Part shown: positions 14,136 through 22,631 of the stretch, one piece after another | How positions within the stretch are numbered: position 1 is the stretch's first letter | Layout: each line of letters opens with the position of its first letter | NCBI GenBank assembly: GCA_017540645.1 | Contig: JAFYAQ010000016.1 | Coordinates: forward strand, 1 to 45,647 | Reading direction: 5' to 3' | DNA: 45,647 nt | Source: Oscillospiraceae bacterium | Lineage (GTDB): Bacteria > Bacillota > Clostridia > Oscillospirales > Oscillospiraceae | Position numbers and translations under genes: made by a program | Notes under the pieces: model-generated | The model's input: only the letters and a program-made list of their open reading frames with translations | Databases searched by the model: none | What the model was told of the DNA's origin: nothing

Positions 14136-16058
14136 TTATCCTCCGGAAGACAGGAAAACATCCTGACCAAACAAGGACAATGATGTCAAATCGCCCGGGT
14201 CGATCGGGACAAAGAATTCGAAAACCACGAAATAGTCTCTCCCGGCTCCGCCGCCGTAGACGTCGCTGGCCGGCCGCTCCCCATCCGAAAAGGAGAGTCC
14301 TGCGCCCTGATAGCCTGTGACGAAAGCGTCAAATATCTCGGCGGAGTGCCCATCGATCACACCCTCGTCCTCCAGACAGTCCAGCCGGACTGTACACGCC
14401 AGAGGAGTGAGCTGCACATCCTCCATTTGGAAGCGGTAATCTCCGATGGTGATCTCCCGGTCAAGGGTCAGCTGCCTGCCCGTGTCGGAAACGGAGTCGA
14501 GTTCGATCGCAATATTCCAGTCGCCCTCCTTCTCGCTGTCACCCTCATACAGCGGCACGAACCGTCCCTGTTCATAGCAGCCGAAATCGGATAAGGGGAT
14601 GATAAACGGCTTTGCCTCAGCATCTTCGGGTATCTCTACCCAATACGGGACGGTATAGGTTCGCGCGGCAAACGGCTCCGAGTGGATGATCTGATAGCGG
14701 AGTTCAAATTGGTTGGGGGCGAGGGCGTCGTTCGTATCGCTGTAAATATAATTATGAGACAGAGAATAGAAGCTTCGATTCAAGGTGAATATGCCCAGCA
14801 GAGCGGATTCGTCCCCAAAACGATAATATTTCTCTATGCCCTTGCCATCTCTCAGCAAGGTGTCCAGCTGCTTGGCCGTGACGCGCAGGACGATCTCCGC
14901 CGTGTTGCCGCCGAAAACGGCTCCCAGCACCTCGATGCGCAGCTCCTCCGTGTCCACCGCCGTGCCAACGGTGCTGCAGGCCATGGCGTCCAGCACATCC
15001 AGATCCACATGGCTGACGTTAACGCCCCTGCTGTCCTCCACGATCTGTTGATAGTAGCGCCGAAAAACCTCCGCTCCCATCGCCGGGGCCGGCTCCGACG
15101 CCTTGCCTGTGTAGGTGCATCCCACGGCGGCGGCAGCGGCGAGCAGCACCACAAGAGCGAGGATCAGGGAAGGCCTGGGCGCCCTGGCAATGCGCTCCAG
15201 GCGCTCTTTCAGCGTTTTCCTGCCCGAGGTCATGGTGGTGGCGCCGCAGAGCAGGTCCGAGGGGCTTGCACCTACCTTGGCCATGCCCAGAAGAGTGCGG
15301 CCATATTCGAAACGAGCTTCTTCCCCAAGAGCTTTGATCGTTCCTTCATCACAGGCCAGCTCCGCGTCCTGACGGCTGAGGGCGGCGGCCAGCCATACCA
15401 GCGGATCAAACCACCAGATCACAAGGCACAGGCTTCTAAGAAACGCCCACAGCATATCCCCCTGCCGAAAATGGGTCAGTTCATGGGTGATGATCTGCCG
15501 CGCCTGGGCCTCATCCGCGGCGGCCTGCTCTGTCAGGTAAATCGCTGGCCAGAACACCCCGCCAAAAAGACAGGGCGAAGGGATGTTCTCCGTCACATAG
15601 ACCGGCAGAGGGCAGGAATCATCATACAGTCGGCGGTTTTTCTTCAGCCGCCGATAAAGACGGAGGTTCACCGTCAGAAACCACCCGGCCATAAGGGCCA
15701 TCCCGGCTCGCCATACGCCGCGGAGCACATCCCGCAAGAACACAGCCCTTGCCGGAGCGACGGGGGCCGTGTCCCCACTCCGGGGCGCGGTGGGAGACGG
15801 TTGGGCATCGGCCGGCTCCGAGGATGGGCGCGTATACAGGATCGTATAGGACGCCTCTTCCATTTGCGCTGTCACCGGCGCTGCGGCTTCGGCGACGCTA
15901 AGCGGACTGGGAAACAAGCTCACGGGCAGCAAAAGCCGGACAAGCACGGTCAGCCACAGGGCATATTGCAGTCTGGCGGAGATCTTGCCCTTTAGCAGGA
16001 ATCTCAGCAGGACGATGACAAGGATCAGCACGGAGGACGAGATAATAATCTCAAGCAT
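14136..16058 (-). CDS. BlaR1/MecR1-type M56 metallopeptidase sensor
   Basis: This 640-residue membrane protein has hydrophobic helices near residues 4-22, 32-50 and in the 110-130 region. The M56 zinc peptidase motif HELTHFRQGD follows (His192, Glu193, His196), and then another helix pair (LCLVIWWFDPLVWLAA) and EADELACDEG-type QDAELACDEG. The C-terminal ~330 residues begin with a hydrophobic helix ending in VGCTY and are an extracytoplasmic domain of unknown type, without a penicillin-binding SxxK/SxN signature that I can see. In the family, ligand sensing activates proteolysis that removes the BlaI repressor. The gene overlaps the blaI-like gene by 8 bases; no beta-lactamase is nearby, so the signal may be different. 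Confidence 0.85.
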   Translation of the reverse strand: MLEIIISSSVLILVIVLLRFLLKGKISARLQYALWLTVLVRLLLPVSLFPSPLSVAEAAAPVTAQMEEASYTILYTRPSSEPADAQPSPTAPRSGDTAPVAPARAVFLRDVLRGVWRAGMALMAGWFLTVNLRLYRRLKKNRRLYDDSCPLPVYVTENIPSPCLFGGVFWPAIYLTEQAAADEAQARQIITHELTHFRQGDMLWAFLRSLCLVIWWFDPLVWLAAALSRQDAELACDEGTIKALGEEARFEYGRTLLGMAKVGASPSDLLCGATTMTSGRKTLKERLERIARAPRPSLILALVVLLAAAAAVGCTYTGKASEPAPAMGAEVFRRYYQQIVEDSRGVNVSHVDLDVLDAMACSTVGTAVDTEELRIEVLGAVFGGNTAEIVLRVTAKQLDTLLRDGKGIEKYYRFGDESALLGIFTLNRSFYSLSHNYIYSDTNDALAPNQFELRYQIIHSEPFAARTYTVPYWVEIPEDAEAKPFIIPLSDFGCYEQGRFVPLYEGDSEKEGDWNIAIELDSVSDTGRQLTLDREITIGDYRFQMEDVQLTPLACTVRLDCLEDEGVIDGHSAEIFDAFVTGYQGAGLSFSDGERPASDVYGGGAGRDYFVVFEFFVPIDPGDLTSLSLFGQDVFLSSGG

Positions 16059-16431
16059 TTCTCTCCTCCTCCGCTTTCTTCAGCATGGCGTACAGCCCGT
16101 CGATCTCCTCCTGGGAGAGCCGTGTCTGTTCCAGCAGGGAGGCCATGAGCAGACCGGGGCTGCCTTTGAACACCTTGTCGATGAGCGTGTTTGTCTCCGA
16201 GGCGGAGGCCTCCTCCCGGGTCAGGGTGGGGTAGATCCTCCGCGCCTTGCCCCCCTCTTCAAAGCGGAGAAGCCCCTTTGCCTCCATCCGCTTCACCATG
16301 GTGGCCACCGTGCTTTTCGACCAGCCGACTTCCCGGGAAAGAGCGTGTACCAGCTCCATCAGGGTTTGGGGGCTTTTGTCCCACAATTGTTCCAGCACCT
16401 TCCAATCGCTGGCGTAGATCTGCCTGTCCAT
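16051..16431 (-). CDS. BlaI/MecI/CopY-family repressor
   Basis: This 126-residue winged-helix repressor starts at the ATG 16431, preceded by GGGAGG; a longer in-frame start would run into the promoter and operator. Typical family features are ASDWKVLEQLWDKSPQTLMELVHALS, the recognition helix in WSKSTVATMVKRMEAKGLL, and the wing EEGGKARRIYPTLT, then a helical dimerisation tail. It is likely cleaved or released when the neighbouring M56 sensor is activated. Promoter and dyad sites lie immediately upstream, so autoregulation is likely. Confidence 0.9.
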   Translation of the reverse strand: MDRQIYASDWKVLEQLWDKSPQTLMELVHALSREVGWSKSTVATMVKRMEAKGLLRFEEGGKARRIYPTLTREEASASETNTLIDKVFKGSPGLLMASLLEQTRLSQEEIDGLYAMLKKAEEERNA

Positions 16432-16449
16432 ATGGCACCTCCCGCAAAG

Positions 16450-16500
16450 TAGTGTGACACCAGTAACACTATAATACACAAACGTGCGACAGTTGTCAAC
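16450..16500 (-). promoter_or_regulatory. Promoter and operators of the blaI-blaR1-like operon
   Basis: On the minus strand TTGACA (16494-16499), a 17-base spacer and TATTAT (16471-16476) form a near-consensus promoter. One dyad, GACA-GT-TGTC (16488-16497), overlaps the -35 box and matches the ACA-nn-TGT core of BlaI-type operators. A second, AGTGT-N10-ACACT (16451-16470), covers the start-site region. The arrangement suits repression by the encoded BlaI-like protein. Confidence 0.65.
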
Positions 16501-16518
16501 CTTTTCGCAAAAACAAAA

Positions 16519-16555
16519 CAGAGCCTGCCGCTCCGATCGGGAGCGGCAGGCTCTG
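16519..16555 (-). terminator. Terminator of the Na/Pi cotransporter gene
   Basis: A perfect 16-bp stem, CAGAGCCTGCCGCTCC (16519-16534) with its complement (16540-16555). On the minus strand it is followed by TTTTGTTTTTG. Confidence 0.8.
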
Positions 16556-16587
16556 CTGGAAATAAGGAAAAAACAGCGTTAACGGAT

Positions 16588-18354
16588 TCAGATCGAAAAC
16601 TTTTTGCTGTACTCGTCCAGATAGTGCTGGTATTTCTCGCTCTTCATCTCCCGGATACTCTCCAGGTACTCGTGGGTGTCGAAGCTGTCGGACTCGATCT
16701 CGATCATGGCCACGGCGATGTTGGAGCAGTGGTCCGCCACCCGCTCAAAGTTCGTGAGCAGGTCGTTGAACACATAGCCCTGGCCCAGGGTGCAGCTGCC
16801 GTCCTGGAGCCGGTTGATGTGGTGGAGCTTCATCTCGTCGCACAGGCCGTCGATGACCTCCTCCAGCGGCTCCACCCGGGCCGCCAGGTCAAGATCGTTG
16901 GTGATGAAGGCGCTGACCGCGATGGAGACGATCTCGCCCACGGCGGTGCGCAGGGTCTGCAGCTCGTTCAAAGCGGCGGAGGAGAAGGTGATGTTCTTAT
17001 CATACAGCTCCTGGGCCAGCTCCGCCAGATTCAGGGAGTGGTCGCTGATGCGCTCAAAGTCGCTGATGGAGTGGAGGTATTTGCTGACGTCCTCGCTCTG
17101 CCGTTCGCTGATGTTCTGGCTGCTGATCTTCATCAGGTAAGTGCCCAGGGCGTCCTCGTAGGTGTCCACCGCGTCCTCCATATCGGCTACGGCCTGGAAA
17201 ACCTTTTTGTCAAAATGCCGCAGCAGCTCAAAGGAGGCAGCCAGCCCGTCCTGGGCGCGAAGGGCCATGGAGTTGATGGCCACCCGGCTCTGCTCGATGG
17301 CCAGGGTGGGGTGGAGCAAAAAGCGCTCCTCCAGCCGCTCGATGCCGGCGGTCAGCTCGTTGTACTTCTCGGGAGCGGTCTTCTCGGGGATCATCTTCCC
17401 GGACAGAGCCTCCAGCTGCCGGAGGAAGGGGCAGAGGATCAGAATGGAGCCCACCCGGAAAAGGGTGTTTACCAAGGCGATGGAAAAGGGACTCATCACC
17501 GTATCCATGACCGGCAGACGGTTGACGGCGTTGATGGTGTAAAACACCGCCGATACGATCACCGTGCCGAACACACCCGTGTAAAGGTAAAAGAGGGAGA
17601 CCCGCCGGCCGTCCCGATTGGCGCCGATGGCGGAGAGCAGCACCGGCACCGCCGCGCCGATGCCCATGCCCATGAGCATGGGGAAGGAGGAGGCGAAGGT
17701 GATGGCGCCGGTGGCGGACAGGGCCTGCAGGATACCCACGCTGGCGGAGTTGGACTGGAGCACCGCCGTGACCAGGGCGCCGATCAGAATGCCCAGCAGC
17801 GGATGCTCAAACATGGTCATCATGTGCAGAAAGGCTTCGCTCTGCCGCAGGGGGGAGACCGCGTCACTCATGGACTGCATCCCGTACATCAGCACCGCAA
17901 AGCCCAGCAGGATCTCGCCGGTGTGCTTTTTCTGGGCGCCCTTGCCGGTCATCCGCAGCAGGATGCCCAGCAGCGCCACCAGCGCGGCGATGGTGGTGGA
18001 GCTGAGCAGGGAAAGGGCGCCGCTGCCCCCGCCGATGTAGCTCAGACACAGGATCCAGCCCGTCACCGAGGTGCCCACGTTGGCCCCCAGGATGATGCCG
18101 ATGGCCTGGCTGAGATTCATGATGCCGGAGTTCACAAAGCCCACCACCATGGCGGAAATGGCGGAGGAGGACTGGACCACGGCCGTGACCACCGTGCCCA
18201 GCAGCAGCCCCTTCAGGGCCGTGTTGGTCAGATTGTAAAGCACCAGTTCCAGCTTCGGCCCGGCCACCAGTTTCAGGCTGTCTCCCATCAGACCCATGCC
18301 GAACAGGAACAGAGCCACGCCGCCCATGAGATGGAGAATGTTGGCAATACTCAT
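16588..18354 (-). CDS. Na/Pi cotransporter family protein with PhoU-like domain
   Basis: The 588-residue protein has two inverted Na/Pi-cotransporter repeats with the characteristic QSSSAISAMVVGFVNSGI and QSNSASVGILQALSATG motifs (about residues 60-80 and 195-215). These lie in a membrane domain of about 320 residues with MLMGMGIGAAVPVLLSAIG and similar helices. The C-terminal ~240 residues form a PhoU-like helical bundle (SISDFERISDHSLNLAELA and NFERVADHCSNIAVAMIEIE motifs). It would import phosphate with sodium at the cell membrane, with the PhoU part as regulator. A GAGG site precedes the ATG. It is a single-gene unit with its own terminator. Confidence 0.92.
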   Translation of the reverse strand: MSIANILHLMGGVALFLFGMGLMGDSLKLVAGPKLELVLYNLTNTALKGLLLGTVVTAVVQSSSAISAMVVGFVNSGIMNLSQAIGIILGANVGTSVTGWILCLSYIGGGSGALSLLSSTTIAALVALLGILLRMTGKGAQKKHTGEILLGFAVLMYGMQSMSDAVSPLRQSEAFLHMMTMFEHPLLGILIGALVTAVLQSNSASVGILQALSATGAITFASSFPMLMGMGIGAAVPVLLSAIGANRDGRRVSLFYLYTGVFGTVIVSAVFYTINAVNRLPVMDTVMSPFSIALVNTLFRVGSILILCPFLRQLEALSGKMIPEKTAPEKYNELTAGIERLEERFLLHPTLAIEQSRVAINSMALRAQDGLAASFELLRHFDKKVFQAVADMEDAVDTYEDALGTYLMKISSQNISERQSEDVSKYLHSISDFERISDHSLNLAELAQELYDKNITFSSAALNELQTLRTAVGEIVSIAVSAFITNDLDLAARVEPLEEVIDGLCDEMKLHHINRLQDGSCTLGQGYVFNDLLTNFERVADHCSNIAVAMIEIESDSFDTHEYLESIREMKSEKYQHYLDEYSKKFSI

Positions 18355-18475
18355 GCTTTTTTCCTCTATATTTCTTTATTTTGAACGAAAACCGATATCA
18401 CCCTATTATCATCTTACCTTTTCTTTTTTCCCCTGTCAACTGCCAATTCCCTGTTCCGGGAAGGGAATAAAACTG

Positions 18476-18504
18476 TTGCCCCGGAGAGAGAAACGGGCTA
18501 TAAT
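18476..18504 (+). promoter_or_regulatory. Promoter of the glycosyltransferase-like/transporter operon
   Basis: TTGCCC (18476-18481), a 17-base spacer and TATAAT (18499-18504) lie about 30 bases ahead of the ATG. Confidence 0.6.
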
Positions 18505-18532
18505 GGAAAAAAACAACAAAGGGAGGAAAACT

Positions 18533-19996
18533 ATGGACCGGTCCAGCGTTATTTTCGGCAATCCCATCTCCGACGCGGATCAGCGGAAGGCGGAGCGCTC
18601 CAAACGGAAATTTGCCCGGAGGTTCGGGGACGATTCCAATGTGATCTACCCGGCCAGACTCCGGAAAAACGAGTGCCTGAACGAGCCCCTGAACGTCTGG
18701 GACATCCGGGTGGGCGAGGGGGAGGGAGAGGTCCCCTTCGACCGGGAAAAGGGCCTGATCGTGGGCAACATCCGTATGGGCTTCGGACACTACCGGATCT
18801 CCATCGCCATGGCCAGCGCGGCCCACGCCCTGGGCTACATCCCCTACTGGATGGATCTGAATTCCTTCCCCCAGACCACCTGCACCAAGGTGATCGGCGC
18901 CCAGAACGACCTCTACTCCCTGGGCTCCCGGCTGAGCCAGAAATCAAAGCTGTTCAACAAGATCGTGTGGGAGCCCATGAACTATGAGGGCTTCCGGCAG
19001 CTGAGCTACAACGCCTCCGACCAGAAGAACGCGGAGCTGATGGCCACGGTCTATCGGAATATCCCCAAGGACATCCCCGTGATCGGCACCCACGTCTGGC
19101 CCGCCCAGGCGGCTCTCCACGCGGGCATGAAATACGTGGTGAACGCCATCCCGGACAACTGGCCCATGGCGCTCCACCTGGCCGAGGGCAGCGTCCACAC
19201 CATCCAGACCCGCCAGTCCTGGATGGGCTACCGGATCCTGAACGGGATGCAGAAGAAGGACGTACTCAAGCCCATGCCGGCCGACGCCCTGGTCTATACC
19301 GGCCATTACGTGGACCATGAGCTGGTGGCCAATATCGAGAGCGACTGCGCGGCAAGGCTTTCCCGGAAGGACCGGGGAGAGCCCATGCGCTTTCTGCTGA
19401 CCATCGGCGGCGCGGGGGCCCAGCGGGAGCTGTTCGCCGCGGTGATCCGCTACCTGCTGCCCGCGGTAAAGGAAAAGCGCGCCGCCCTCTATGTGAACGT
19501 GGGCGACTATAAAAACGTGTGGGACGAGCTGCAAAAGGACATCCCCGGTCTGGGAGAGGTCAGCACGCTCCACTCGAACGACTGGGCGGACACCTGCGCC
19601 TTTGCCGAAAAAGCCCTGACCGGGCCGGTGGAGGGCGTCCACGCCTTCTGGCACGAGAATATCTTTGAGGCGGTGTACTGCACCAACCTTCTCATGCGCT
19701 CCTGCGACGTGCTGCTCACCAAGCCCAGCGAGCTGGCCTTCTACCCGGTGCCCAAGCTCTTCTTAAAGCGCATCGGCGGCCACGAGCGCTGGGGCGCCAT
19801 CCACAGCGCGGAGATGGGGGACGGGACTCTGGAGTGCCGGGACGTGGGTCACACCCTGCAGATGGTGGACCTGTTTTTGAACGAGCGGGAGACCCTGGCC
19901 CAGATGTGCCAATGCATTGTGCAAAACAAGGCGGCCGGCCTGTACGACGGCGCATATAAAGCCGTTGAACTGGCCATGGCGCTGAAGAACAAATAA
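18533..19996 (+). CDS. Putative glycosyltransferase, GT28/MGDG-synthase-like
   Basis: ATG 18533 follows GGGAGG by about seven bases and lies just past a good promoter, so an upstream in-frame start (18296) is ruled out. The 487-residue protein has no signal or membrane segment. Residues ~78-110 (LIVGNIRMGFGHYRISIAMASAAHALGYIPYWMDL) resemble the N-terminal nucleotide-sugar transferase motif of processive diacylglycerol glucosyltransferases and MurG-like GT-B enzymes. A second Rossmann-like half includes FLLTIGGAGAQREL and LLTKPSELAFYPVPKLFL. Substrate is unknown. It shares a transcript with a GPH-type sugar transporter 15 bases downstream, pointing to glycoside or glycolipid metabolism. GT-B membership is inferred from motifs. 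Confidence 0.55.
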   Translation: MDRSSVIFGNPISDADQRKAERSKRKFARRFGDDSNVIYPARLRKNECLNEPLNVWDIRVGEGEGEVPFDREKGLIVGNIRMGFGHYRISIAMASAAHALGYIPYWMDLNSFPQTTCTKVIGAQNDLYSLGSRLSQKSKLFNKIVWEPMNYEGFRQLSYNASDQKNAELMATVYRNIPKDIPVIGTHVWPAQAALHAGMKYVVNAIPDNWPMALHLAEGSVHTIQTRQSWMGYRILNGMQKKDVLKPMPADALVYTGHYVDHELVANIESDCAARLSRKDRGEPMRFLLTIGGAGAQRELFAAVIRYLLPAVKEKRAALYVNVGDYKNVWDELQKDIPGLGEVSTLHSNDWADTCAFAEKALTGPVEGVHAFWHENIFEAVYCTNLLMRSCDVLLTKPSELAFYPVPKLFLKRIGGHERWGAIHSAEMGDGTLECRDVGHTLQMVDLFLNERETLAQMCQCIVQNKAAGLYDGAYKAVELAMALKNK

Positions 19997-20011
19997 CGGG
20001 GGAAAAGAAAA

Positions 20012-21445
20012 ATGGAACAGACGCAAAAGCTCTCCGGCAAATCCAAGCTGTCCTATGCCCTGGGTGCCGTGGGCAAGGACATGGTGTACATGCTCTCGGC
20101 CAGCTATGTTCTCTATTACTTCCAGGACCTGCTGGGCGTCAGCGCCATCGCCATGGGCACCATTCTGCTGGTGGCCCGGGTGTTCGACGCCTTCAACGAT
20201 CCCATCATGGGCGTGATCGTGGCCAAGACCCGTACCCGCTGGGGCAAATTCCGGCCCTGGCTGATGATCGGCACGCTGACCAACGCGGTGGTGCTGTTTC
20301 TTATGTTCGCCGCGCCCCCCAAAATGGACGCCGCCGGTCTCACCGCCTACGCCGCCGTCACCTACATCCTCTGGGGCGTCACCTACACCATGATGGACAT
20401 CCCCTACTGGTCCATGATCCCCGCCTTCACCCAGGGGGGCAAGGAGCGGGAGAATCTGACCACCCTGGCCCGGTCCTGCGCCGGCGTGGGCAGCGCCATC
20501 GTCACCATCGTCACCATGATCGCCGTCCATGCCCTGGGCTCTGCGGGAGAGAACGCCCGGATGGTGGAGATCCTGGGCTTCAAGTGGTTCTCCCTGATCG
20601 TGGCGGTGCTGTTTGTGGGCTTCACGATCCTCACCTGCGTCAACGTAAAAGAGCGTTCCACCACCGAGATGCAGACCGTTTCCGTGGGCCAGATGTTCAA
20701 GGCGCTGGTGCAGAACGACCAGGCCATGACCGTCACGGTGGCCATCGTGCTGATCAACTCTGCCATTTACATCACCTCCAACCTGGTGCTGTACTTCTTC
20801 AAATATGACTTCGGCGGCACGGGCTGGTTCAACAGCTACACCCTGTTCAACACCTTCGGCGGCGGCATCCAGATCCTGTCCATGATGGCGCTCTACCCGC
20901 TGCTGCGCAACGTCTTCAAGCTGCCCAACATCCGGATCTTCTATCTGTGTCTCATCATGGCGGCGGCGGGATACGCGGTGCTGCTGATCCTGGCCTTCAC
21001 CAATATGAGCAACGTACTGATCCTGTTCATTCCGGGCTTCTTCATTTTCGCGGCCAGCGGCCTTCTGAACATCCTCACCACGGTATTTTTGGCCAACACC
21101 GTGGACTACGGCGAGCTGAAAAACAACCGCCGGGACGAGAGCGTGATCTTCTCCATGCAGACCTTCGTGGTAAAACTGGCCAGCGGTCTGGCGGCTTTTA
21201 TCGCCTCCCTCTGCCTGCAGTTCAACAAGCTCTCCAACGCCGCGGTATCCGAGGCGGACAAGCTGGTGGACTTCTCCCTCAGCGTCAGCGCCGGAGCCAA
21301 GGCCGGGCTGCGCATGACCATGACCGTGATCCCGATCATCGGCCTGGTGGCCGCCCTGTTCTGGTTCAGAAAGCGCTTCATCCTCACCGATGAGAAGGTG
21401 GCGGAGATCGCCGGAAAGGTCAAAGCCCTCCACGGCCAGGAGTGA
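20012..21445 (+). CDS. GPH-family (glycoside-pentoside-hexuronide) cation symporter
   Basis: The 477-residue protein has about 12 hydrophobic helices. Family signatures include KLSYALGAVGKDMVYMLSASYVLYYFQD at the start, VARVFDAFNDPIMGVIVAKTRTRWGKFRPWLMIG (the MFS loop 2-3 motif of GPH transporters), and the DYGELKNNRRDESVIFSMQTFVVKLASGLA segment in the second half. These proteins import glycosides, melibiose or hexuronides with Na+ or H+. A GGGGGAAAAG site precedes the ATG, 15 bases after the glycosyltransferase-like gene. The substrate is not visible from sequence. Confidence 0.9.
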   Translation: MEQTQKLSGKSKLSYALGAVGKDMVYMLSASYVLYYFQDLLGVSAIAMGTILLVARVFDAFNDPIMGVIVAKTRTRWGKFRPWLMIGTLTNAVVLFLMFAAPPKMDAAGLTAYAAVTYILWGVTYTMMDIPYWSMIPAFTQGGKERENLTTLARSCAGVGSAIVTIVTMIAVHALGSAGENARMVEILGFKWFSLIVAVLFVGFTILTCVNVKERSTTEMQTVSVGQMFKALVQNDQAMTVTVAIVLINSAIYITSNLVLYFFKYDFGGTGWFNSYTLFNTFGGGIQILSMMALYPLLRNVFKLPNIRIFYLCLIMAAAGYAVLLILAFTNMSNVLILFIPGFFIFAASGLLNILTTVFLANTVDYGELKNNRRDESVIFSMQTFVVKLASGLAAFIASLCLQFNKLSNAAVSEADKLVDFSLSVSAGAKAGLRMTMTVIPIIGLVAALFWFRKRFILTDEKVAEIAGKVKALHGQE

Positions 21446-21526
21446 CTGCGGTCGCAAAGGACCGCTCCCCGGCAGGTATGCTCCCGTAAAAAAGCAAGGA
21501 TTAACCGTTTTCCGACGCTTTGGCAC

Positions 21527-21555
21527 TTGACAAGGTGTGTCGGAAAGCCTATAAT
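21527..21555 (+). promoter_or_regulatory. Promoter of rpsU
   Basis: TTGACA (21527-21532), exactly 17 bases, then TATAAT (21550-21555): a full consensus promoter, fitting a highly expressed ribosomal gene. Confidence 0.85.
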
Positions 21556-21623
21556 ACAAACGTTATAAGCCGAAAGTTTGGTCTCCCAAAGCGTTTCGGC
21601 GCCTGCGGAGGGAGGGATATAGA

Positions 21624-21803
21624 ATGTCTGAGATCCATGTGAAGGAGAACGAGTCTCTGGATGCCGCTCTGAAGCGCTTCAAGCGCTCCTGCGCCAAGTC
21701 CGGTGTGCTGGCTGATCTGCGCAAGAAAGAGTATTACCAGAGCCCCAGCGTCAAAAGACGCAAGAAATCCGAAGCTGCCCGCAAGAACAAGCGCTATTAT
21801 TGA
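21624..21803 (+). CDS. rpsU: 30S ribosomal protein S21
   Basis: A 59-residue basic protein starting [27 protein letters not shown] and ending [15 protein letters not shown], the canonical bS21 pattern. S21 binds the 3' domain of 16S rRNA near the anti-Shine-Dalgarno region and helps initiation. It is preceded by a consensus promoter and GGAGGGAGGG, and followed by a terminator, so it is a stand-alone transcript. In many Clostridia it neighbours a GatB/YqeY gene, which is absent here. Confidence 0.95.
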   Translation: MSEIHVKENESLDAALKRFKRSCAKSGVLADLRKKEYYQSPSVKRRKKSEAARKNKRYY

Positions 21804-21819
21804 TCGATCGATCGGAAAA

Positions 21820-21846
21820 AGCCCGCTCCCTGTGAGCGGGTTTTTT
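21820..21846 (+). terminator. Terminator of rpsU
   Basis: CCCGCTC (21822-21828) pairs with GAGCGGG (21834-21840), followed by six T residues. Confidence 0.85.
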
Positions 21847-21847
21847 G

Positions 21848-21876
21848 TTGCTAACGGACGCGGGATTTGATATACT
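21848..21876 (+). promoter_or_regulatory. Candidate promoter of the sirtuin/glycosyltransferase pair
   Basis: TTGCTA (21848-21853), a 17-base spacer and TATACT (21871-21876) lie ahead of the sirtuin ribosome binding site. Confidence 0.5.
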
Positions 21877-21911
21877 AATTATAATTGCAGTCATCTGAAG
21901 GAGGGATCATC

Positions 21912-22631
21912 ATGCAGCCGGAGATCCAGACATTGAAACAGTGGATTCAAGACAGCGACAACATTGTCTTTTTCGGCGGCGCCGGCGTCTCCACGGAATC
22001 CGGTATCCCGGACTTCCGCAGCGCAGACGGCCTGTATAACCAACAATATGACTATCCTCCGGAGACCATCATCAGCCACAGCTTTTTCCTCCGCTACCCG
22101 GCGGAGTTCTATCGCTTTTACCGGGACAAGCTGATCCCCCCGTCTACGGTGAAGCCAAACGCCGCCCATCTGCGTCTGGCGGAGCTGGAGCGGGAGGGCA
22201 AGCTCCGGGCGGTGATCACCCAGAATATCGACGGCCTGCACCAGATGGCCGGCAGCCAGCGGGTCATCGAGCTCCATGGCTCCGTGCATCGCTGCTACTG
22301 CGCCCAGTGCCGGAAGCCCTACCCGGAATCGTTCGTGAACCGGGGGGAGGGAGTGCCCCGCTGCAGCTGCGGAGGGGTGGTCCGCCCGGACGTGGTGCTG
22401 TATGAGGAGGGCCTGAATGAAGCGGATATGTATGAGGCCGTGAACCTTATCCGCAGCGCGGACGTCCTGTTGGTAGGAGGCACCTCCCTGAACGTGTACC
22501 CGGCGGCGGGGCTCCTCCGATACTACCGGGGAGACAAGCTCTGCCTGATCAACCTGGGCGCCACGCCCTATGACGACGCGGCGGACCTGGTGATCCGGGA
22601 AAAGATCGGGAGGGTGTTCTCCCAGATATGA
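21912..22631 (+). CDS. cobB: Sir2-family NAD-dependent protein deacylase
   Basis: ATG 21912 has AAGGAGGG about six bases upstream. The 239-residue protein has the sirtuin signature: NAD-binding FFGGAGVSTESGIPDFRS (about residues 18-35), TQNIDGLHQMAG, catalytic ELHGS, and a four-Cys zinc module (CYCAQC and RCSCGG). GGTSLNVYPAAGL and the CLINLG strand close the Rossmann fold. It removes acyl groups from lysines, using NAD, and makes O-acyl-ADP-ribose and nicotinamide. The bacterial CobB-type symbol is used for the class, not for a specific substrate. Its stop overlaps the next start (ATGA). Confidence 0.92.
   Translation: MQPEIQTLKQWIQDSDNIVFFGGAGVSTESGIPDFRSADGLYNQQYDYPPETIISHSFFLRYPAEFYRFYRDKLIPPSTVKPNAAHLRLAELEREGKLRAVITQNIDGLHQMAGSQRVIELHGSVHRCYCAQCRKPYPESFVNRGEGVPRCSCGGVVRPDVVLYEEGLNEADMYEAVNLIRSADVLLVGGTSLNVYPAAGLLRYYRGDKLCLINLGATPYDDAADLVIREKIGRVFSQI

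Noticed and set aside
16624..18384. Open frame of 586 codons on the plus strand opposite the Na/Pi cotransporter gene
   Set aside because: Composition is extreme in His, Gly and Gln, typical of an antisense shadow of a GC-rich gene; the opposite strand encodes a clear family member.
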